Of a DNA stretch of 64,000 nucleotides, positions 59,780-64,000 are shown piece by piece. The position numbers were made by a program, and so were the translations under genes. A model generated the notes under the pieces. It searched no databases. It was not told the DNA's origin and saw nothing but the letters and a program-made list of their open reading frames with translations. How positions within the stretch are numbered: the stretch's first letter is position 1; every line of letters begins with the position of its first letter. The DNA comes from JAFDYH01 sp049840875 (GTDB taxonomy: Bacteria > Bacteroidota > Bacteroidia > Chitinophagales > Chitinophagaceae). Location of the stretch: positions 124,001 through 188,000 of the forward strand of contig JASGJE010000015.1 in assembly GCA_049840875.1 (NCBI GenBank), given 5' to 3'.

Positions 59780-62514
59780 TGATGATAAGTTCCGAAATAC
59801 GACAACAATTCCTCGATTTTTTTCGCAGCAAAGGGCATGAAATTGTTCCGTCTGCCCCGATAGTTGTAAAGAACGATCCGACGCTGATGTTTACAAATGC
59901 TGGGATGAACCAGTTTAAAGATTATTTTCTAGGAAACAAGAAGCCCGTTTATTCACGGGTAGCTGATACACAGAAATGTCTTCGTGTAAGCGGCAAACAC
60001 AATGATCTTGAAGAAGTCGGTGTTGACACGTATCATCATACCATGTTTGAAATGCTCGGCAACTGGAGTTTTGGCGATTACTTTAAAAAAGATGCTATAG
60101 CCTGGAGCTGGGAATTACTGACATCCGTTTATAAAATTGACAAAGACCGTTTATACGTTACCATTTTCCAGGGAGATGATAAAGAGAGATTGCCAAAAGA
60201 TGACGAAGCCTATAATGAATGGAAAAAATGGATCGCAGAAGATCGTATCCTGTTAGGTAATAAGAAAGATAACTTTTGGGAAATGGGCGATACCGGCCCT
60301 TGTGGGCCGTGTACAGAGATACATTATGATTCCCGGCCGGAAGCAAACAATGACGGGCATTCTCTGGTAAATAACGATGAAACAGGTAAAGTGATTGAGA
60401 TATGGAACAATGTATTTATCCAGTTCAACCGAATGAAGGATGGAACACTCGAATCATTGCCGGCAAAGCATGTCGATACTGGCATGGGTTTCGAGCGGCT
60501 TGTTCGTGTATTGCAGGGAAAAAATTCCAACTACGATACTGATATTTTTACCGGAACGATAAATGAAGTTGAAAAAATAACCGGCAAGAAATATAATTAT
60601 AGTGACAACAAACAAGATGTAGCTTTTCGTGTACTGGCTGATCATATACGTGCCATCAGTTTTACAATTGCTGATGGACAATTGCCTTCTAATACGGGAG
60701 CAGGTTATGTAATACGAAGAATTTTGCGTCGGGCAGTTCGCTATTATTATTCTTATCTCGATTATAAGCAGCCATTATTACACCAGTTGTTACCGTTGCT
60801 TGCCAAACAATTTGAAAATGTTTTCCCTGAGTTGAACTCACAAAAAGATTTTGTAACGAAGGTGATTAAAGAAGAAGAAGAAGCTTTTTTGAGAACGCTT
60901 GGAAAGGGAATTGAGACATTAGGTGAGATTGTCAAATATGTTAAAAGTCTTTCTATATATCCAAGTTCTGGAACTGTTATATCGCACATACGCATGCCTA
61001 CAGTCATTAAAGAATTAATGGATACAGACAAAAATCTTACAATTTATACCGCTGCTTTAAATTCATCAAGAATACTGAATGGGAAAATTGCTTTTATTCT
61101 TTACGATCGATTTGGGTTCCCTTTTGACCTTACTCAGCTAATTATCAAAGATCACGACCTAAGTTTTGATCAATCAAGTTTTGAAATGGAACTTCAAAAA
61201 CAAAAAGACCGATCCCGCGCTGCGACGAAAGTGGATACTGAAGATTGGATTGTATTGGATGATTTTGCCAGGAATGAGTTTGTCGGTTACGATTCTTTCG
61301 AATCAGAAACGAAAGTGGTAAAGTATAGAAAAGTAAAAGCCAAAGGGAAAGAGTCTTTTCAATTAGTGCTGGAAGTAACACCATTTTATGCTGAGAGTGG
61401 TGGACAGGTTGGCGATACCGGTAAGCTTGTAATTAACAATGAAGGTGTTGTTGTAACCGATACAAAAAAGGAAAACGATCTTATCATTCACTATACTGAA
61501 TCTATTCCTTCGGATCTGAGCGGACGGGTGACAGCAATGGTGAATGTTCAAAGGAGAAAAGCAATCGCATTACACCATTCAGCGACACACTTACTCCATG
61601 CTGCTTTACGCAAAGTATTGGGTACTCATGTAGCGCAAAAAGGTTCTTTGGTAAATGATGAACATCTTCGTTTTGACTTTTCGCATTTTGCAAAAATGAC
61701 AACCGAAGAAATAGCAGCAGTAGAATCATTGGTAAATGAGAAGATAAGAGAAAATATTCCGGTTGTTATTACGCAAATGCCAAAAGAAGAAGCTTTGAAA
61801 TTAGGAGCGATGGCTTTATTCGGTGAAAAATATGGCGACGTTGTGCGGGTAGTGGTTATTGACCCTACATACTCTGTGGAATTATGTGGTGGTACGCATG
61901 TCGGTTTTACGGGTGAACTTGGCTTTTTTAAAATTAAACACGAATCGGCAGTAGCAGCAGGAGTTCGGAGAATTGAGGCTGTATCAGGAAAGATTGCGGA
62001 AGATTATATAAATGATCAATTAGCAACTGTACATTCTATTCGCGAAGCTTTGAAGAATCCAAAAGATATTTCAAAAGCAATTGAAAATCTGAATGAAGAA
62101 AATGCTGACCTGAAAAAAAAGCTGGAACGTGCAGAAGCTAAACATTTGGTTGCGATACGAAATGAACTATTAACGAAGGATGAATTAATCAACGGTGTTG
62201 CCTTTGTGGGCGATATTGTGCAGGTAAATAATGCTGATGCACTAAAGAAGATTTGTTTTGATCTTAAAAATAATCTGCACGATCATCTTGTCGTTTTATG
62301 TGCTAATATCGATGGTAAGCCATTCGTTGCAGTAGGTATTTCAGATACTGTTGTTGCAGCCAGGCAACTCGATGCAGGAAAAATCATTAAAGAACATGTG
62401 GCTCCATTAATTAAAGGTGGTGGTGGAGGACAAAAGAATCTCGCTACTGCAGGTGGACAAGATATATCGAATCTGAAAGAAGTAATTGAAAAAGTAAAAG
62501 CTTTACTGAATTGA
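59779..62514 (+). CDS. alaS: Alanine--tRNA ligase, with an insertion of about 35 residues
   Basis: Charges tRNA(Ala) and clears Ser/Gly mischarging. Class II motifs open the protein (SSEIRQQFLDFFRSKGHEIVPS, FTNAGMNQFKDYFLG, CLRVSGKHNDLEEVG), then the tRNA-recognition domain, the editing domain with HHSATHLLHAAL and CGGTHVGFTGE, and the C-terminal domain with GGGGGQKNLATAGG. 911 residues against about 875 in typical AlaS: the extra part is near residues 378-425 (VKSLSIYPSSGTVISHIRM ... IYTAALNSSRIL), ahead of GKIAFILYDRFGFPFDLT. Two ATG codons start the frame. Confidence 0.96.
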   Translation: MMISSEIRQQFLDFFRSKGHEIVPSAPIVVKNDPTLMFTNAGMNQFKDYFLGNKKPVYSRVADTQKCLRVSGKHNDLEEVGVDTYHHTMFEMLGNWSFGDYFKKDAIAWSWELLTSVYKIDKDRLYVTIFQGDDKERLPKDDEAYNEWKKWIAEDRILLGNKKDNFWEMGDTGPCGPCTEIHYDSRPEANNDGHSLVNNDETGKVIEIWNNVFIQFNRMKDGTLESLPAKHVDTGMGFERLVRVLQGKNSNYDTDIFTGTINEVEKITGKKYNYSDNKQDVAFRVLADHIRAISFTIADGQLPSNTGAGYVIRRILRRAVRYYYSYLDYKQPLLHQLLPLLAKQFENVFPELNSQKDFVTKVIKEEEEAFLRTLGKGIETLGEIVKYVKSLSIYPSSGTVISHIRMPTVIKELMDTDKNLTIYTAALNSSRILNGKIAFILYDRFGFPFDLTQLIIKDHDLSFDQSSFEMELQKQKDRSRAATKVDTEDWIVLDDFARNEFVGYDSFESETKVVKYRKVKAKGKESFQLVLEVTPFYAESGGQVGDTGKLVINNEGVVVTDTKKENDLIIHYTESIPSDLSGRVTAMVNVQRRKAIALHHSATHLLHAALRKVLGTHVAQKGSLVNDEHLRFDFSHFAKMTTEEIAAVESLVNEKIRENIPVVITQMPKEEALKLGAMALFGEKYGDVVRVVVIDPTYSVELCGGTHVGFTGELGFFKIKHESAVAAGVRRIEAVSGKIAEDYINDQLATVHSIREALKNPKDISKAIENLNEENADLKKKLERAEAKHLVAIRNELLTKDELINGVAFVGDIVQVNNADALKKICFDLKNNLHDHLVVLCANIDGKPFVAVGISDTVVAARQLDAGKIIKEHVAPLIKGGGGGQKNLATAGGQDISNLKEVIEKVKALLN

Positions 62515-62521
62515 TTAGATT

Positions 62522-62588
62522 TTGTGAAACGTGAAAAGAAAAACGTCAAACAAGGTTCGCTATTTCACTTTTCCCCTTTCACGTTTAA
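62522..62588. repeat. Facing pair of 7-bp arrays after alaS
   Basis: Left array 62522-62556 (TTGTGAA, ACGTGAA, ACGTCAA) and right array 62561-62588 (TATTTCA, CTTTTCC, CCTTTCA, CGTTTAA). AAACGTGAAAAG and its near-complement in the right arm differ at one of twelve positions. Probably folds back at the 3' end of the alaS mRNA. Confidence 0.7.
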
Positions 62589-62623
62589 CGAATGAACCAA
62601 TGAAAATCCTGCTGTTTGAGAAA

Positions 62624-62764
62624 TTAATAACGTGTTTTAGGTTTTGATTGTCGTTCTTTTTTTATTTGCTGGTGATATTTGCGTGTGTCTCTATATGCTA
62701 TATAAGCATACGTGATTGCAAGGATGCAAAGCACAATACAAAAAATAGAGACGGTGGCGGCCAT
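62624..62764 (-). CDS. Very small membrane protein (46 residues)
   Basis: ATG at 62764 opens a 46-codon frame: MAATVSIFCIVLCILAITYA forms one transmembrane helix, followed by a basic cytoplasmic tail (YRDTRKYHQQIKKERQSKPK). A TATTTTTG promoter box lies 16 bases upstream on the same strand. Composition is that of a genuine small membrane protein. Function unknown. Confidence 0.55.
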   Translation of the reverse strand: MAATVSIFCIVLCILAITYAYIAYRDTRKYHQQIKKERQSKPKTRY

Positions 62765-62780
62765 AACAGTTAGTGATTTC

Positions 62781-62788
62781 CAAAAATA
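62781..62788 (-). promoter_or_regulatory. -7 box for the 46-residue gene
   Basis: TATTTTTG on the minus strand fits TAnnTTTG, 16 bases before the ATG. Confidence 0.4.
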
Positions 62789-62878
62789 ATCCTGCGGATT
62801 CATTACGGAAATCTTTGTTGAAAATATATGTCAAAAACCACACGAGACACGTATTTTAACTAAGGATTTTTACCTCTG

Positions 62879-63424
62879 ATGATAGTAATTCTTGCAACAC
62901 ACCGCCTTTTGCTCCGAACATTTACGATAGATGATGCTTCTCTTCTTTATCAATTAAATAGCGACCCCGATGTAATACGATTCACTTATGATCCATTACA
63001 TAATTTATCTGAAGCTCATAAGATAATTGAGCAAATAATATTACCACAATACAAATTATACAATCATGGACGCTGGGCCATCCATTTGAGAAATACGATG
63101 GAGTTTGTTGGCTGGTGTGGGTTAAAATACGATGCAGAAAGAAATGAAACAGACCTGGGTTATCGCTTGGCTAAAGAGCATTGGAATAAAGGATATGCTA
63201 CAGAAGCTGCTACTGCCTGTATTCAATATGGCTTTGAAACCTTAGGCATCCATAAGATTGTCGGGAAAGCTGTAAAAGATAATTTATCATCCATCAATGT
63301 TCTTAAAAAATGTGGGATGTTTTATACTGGTGAGCAGAATATCGGCGGTTATCCTATGGAAACTTATGCAATTAATAACCCACTCCTCCGTGATTCTGAC
63401 CGCATGAACAGATTTCCGATTTAA
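62879..63424 (+). CDS. GNAT family N-acetyltransferase (RimJ/RimL-like)
   Basis: 181 residues. Acetyl-CoA-binding GNAT fold: RLLLRTFTIDDASLLYQLNSD at the N-terminus, FVGWCGLKY and ETDLGYRLAKEHWNKGYATEAATACIQYGF (motif A, with the pyrophosphate loop), then VKDNLSSINVLKKCGM (motif B). Substrate may be an amino group of a protein or small molecule. It has no operon partner. Confidence 0.88.
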   Translation: MIVILATHRLLLRTFTIDDASLLYQLNSDPDVIRFTYDPLHNLSEAHKIIEQIILPQYKLYNHGRWAIHLRNTMEFVGWCGLKYDAERNETDLGYRLAKEHWNKGYATEAATACIQYGFETLGIHKIVGKAVKDNLSSINVLKKCGMFYTGEQNIGGYPMETYAINNPLLRDSDRMNRFPI

Positions 63425-63454
63425 CATTTCCGAAATGTTTCGTATTTCCGGAAT
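63412..63454. promoter_or_regulatory. Three ATTTCCG sites upstream of the PDZ protein gene
   Basis: ATTTCCG occurs at 63412, 63426 and 63444; the second and third are 11-bp near-palindromes (ATTTCCGAAAT, ATTTCCGGAAT) whose starts are 18 bp apart. They lie just upstream of the -7 box at 63461, the place expected for an operator. Confidence 0.45.
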
Positions 63455-63460
63455 TGTCTT

Positions 63461-63468
63461 TATATTTG
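63461..63468 (+). promoter_or_regulatory. -7 box for the PDZ protein gene
   Basis: TATATTTG fits TAnnTTTG, 37 bases before the ATG at 63506. Confidence 0.5.
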
Positions 63469-63505
63469 ATCTACGAAACTTAACGTAGAAAACAACTTCA
63501 CCAAT

Positions 63506-64000
63506 ATGAATAAAATAAAAGCTTACTTATCCTGCTTCCTGCTCGGAGCAGTTGTGTTGCCCGCTACTGTGATGGCTCAAAAAGAAAATAAGGATAAAGA
63601 CAAGGAAAAAGAAAAGGATATCCAGGAAATTGTTATCACACGCAAAGGAGAAAAGTCAAATAAAGTAATCGTTGAGATTGTCGGCGATAAAGTAACTGTA
63701 AATGGTAAACCAGTCGATCAATATAAAGATGGCGATGTAACAGTCGATACTCATAAATATAAAGGATGGGGTGCTATGACAAGAACTCCGGGACGTTCGT
63801 TTACGATTTCAGGAGATGGCGATTCATTCTTTTCTGAAGATAATAACAGGGCAATGCTCGGGGTAGTGACAGATAAAGAAGATGAAGGCGCTATAATCAG
63901 CGAGATAACTAAGGAAAGCGGCGCTGAAAAAGCCGGATTGAAGGAAGGCGATATCATCACGAAGCTCGATGATAAGAAAATAGAAGATCCCGACGATCTT
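63506..64000 (+). CDS. Secreted PDZ domain protein, partial
   Basis: Only the first 165 codons are in the window. MNKIKAYLSCFLLGAVVLPATVMAQ is a signal peptide, followed by a Lys/Glu/Asp-rich stretch (KENKDKDKEKEKD) and a PDZ-type domain starting near residue 117 (RAMLGVVTDKEDEGAIISEI, SGAEKAGLKEGDIITKLDDKKIEDPDDL). The PDZ part resembles that of HtrA-type proteases, but a protease domain would have to precede it and does not. Probably a PDZ-containing envelope protein of unknown partner. The C-terminus lies beyond the edge. Confidence 0.75.
   Translation, partial: MNKIKAYLSCFLLGAVVLPATVMAQKENKDKDKEKEKDIQEIVITRKGEKSNKVIVEIVGDKVTVNGKPVDQYKDGDVTVDTHKYKGWGAMTRTPGRSFTISGDGDSFFSEDNNRAMLGVVTDKEDEGAIISEITKESGAEKAGLKEGDIITKLDDKKIEDPDDL

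Noticed and set aside
1..64000. tRNA, rRNA, prophage or insertion sequence
   Set aside because: No tRNA T-loop/anticodon pattern, no rRNA core sequence, and no transposase, integrase or phage structural gene was seen on either strand.

Overview
The window looks like a chromosomal segment of a Bacteroidetes (Bacteroidota) bacterium, most likely of the Chitinophagaceae. The evidence is the gliding-motility lipoprotein GldH, a BatD homologue, a DUF5777 outer-membrane protein, a GH127 enzyme, a GH3-serine hydrolase fusion, many LxxC lipoproteins, low-to-moderate GC, few Shine-Dalgarno sites, and repeated TAnnTTTG (-7 type) promoter boxes just ahead of start codons. I see no rRNA, tRNA, CRISPR array, prophage or insertion sequence.

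Layout. 1-8 kb: a GH3/serine hydrolase (cut by the window edge), mutL, a PBP4-type carboxypeptidase, a Gfo/Idh/MocA oxidoreductase and a degenerate ureohydrolase. Three of these five genes carry a frameshift. 8-14 kb: pheS, an acyl-CoA dehydrogenase/SDR pair, a carboxypeptidase-regulatory-domain protein and an LpxD-type acyltransferase. 14.3-14.9 kb: an AT-rich spacer with two inverted DnaA-box matches, a short structured RNA candidate and a strong terminator. 14.9-25 kb: yicC, gldH, a two-component system, batD, an SDR, a YjjG-type phosphatase and carB behind a hairpin leader. 25-34 kb: an M23 peptidase, a peroxiredoxin, a DUF5777 barrel, lipoproteins, a cytochrome c/FG-GAP protein, a cyclase-like protein and a broken FGE-sulfatase gene. 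34-48.9 kb: accessory genes (FtsX permease, AraC regulator with hydrolase, PLD protein, thioester-like lipoprotein, GH127, a TSHG-repeat protein). 48.9-64 kb: conserved housekeeping genes (birA, rsfS, ftsH, LUD protein, lpxH, mscS, merR-type, M23, alaS), a VapBC-type toxin-antitoxin pair, a GNAT and the start of a PDZ protein.

The most unusual signal is not a gene. At least fifteen places carry short degenerate tandem arrays with a period of 7 bp (sometimes 8 bp). Most are intergenic, often as two arrays facing each other as inverted repeats, but three lie inside coding sequences (linker of MutL, linker of PheS, signal peptide of GldH). Other points worth checking are the clustered frameshifts including mutL, a terminator-like hairpin at the very 5' end of the predicted carB transcript, a lipoprotein with thioester-domain-like Cys and Gln motifs, and a candidate small RNA or leader at 14.69-14.77 kb.
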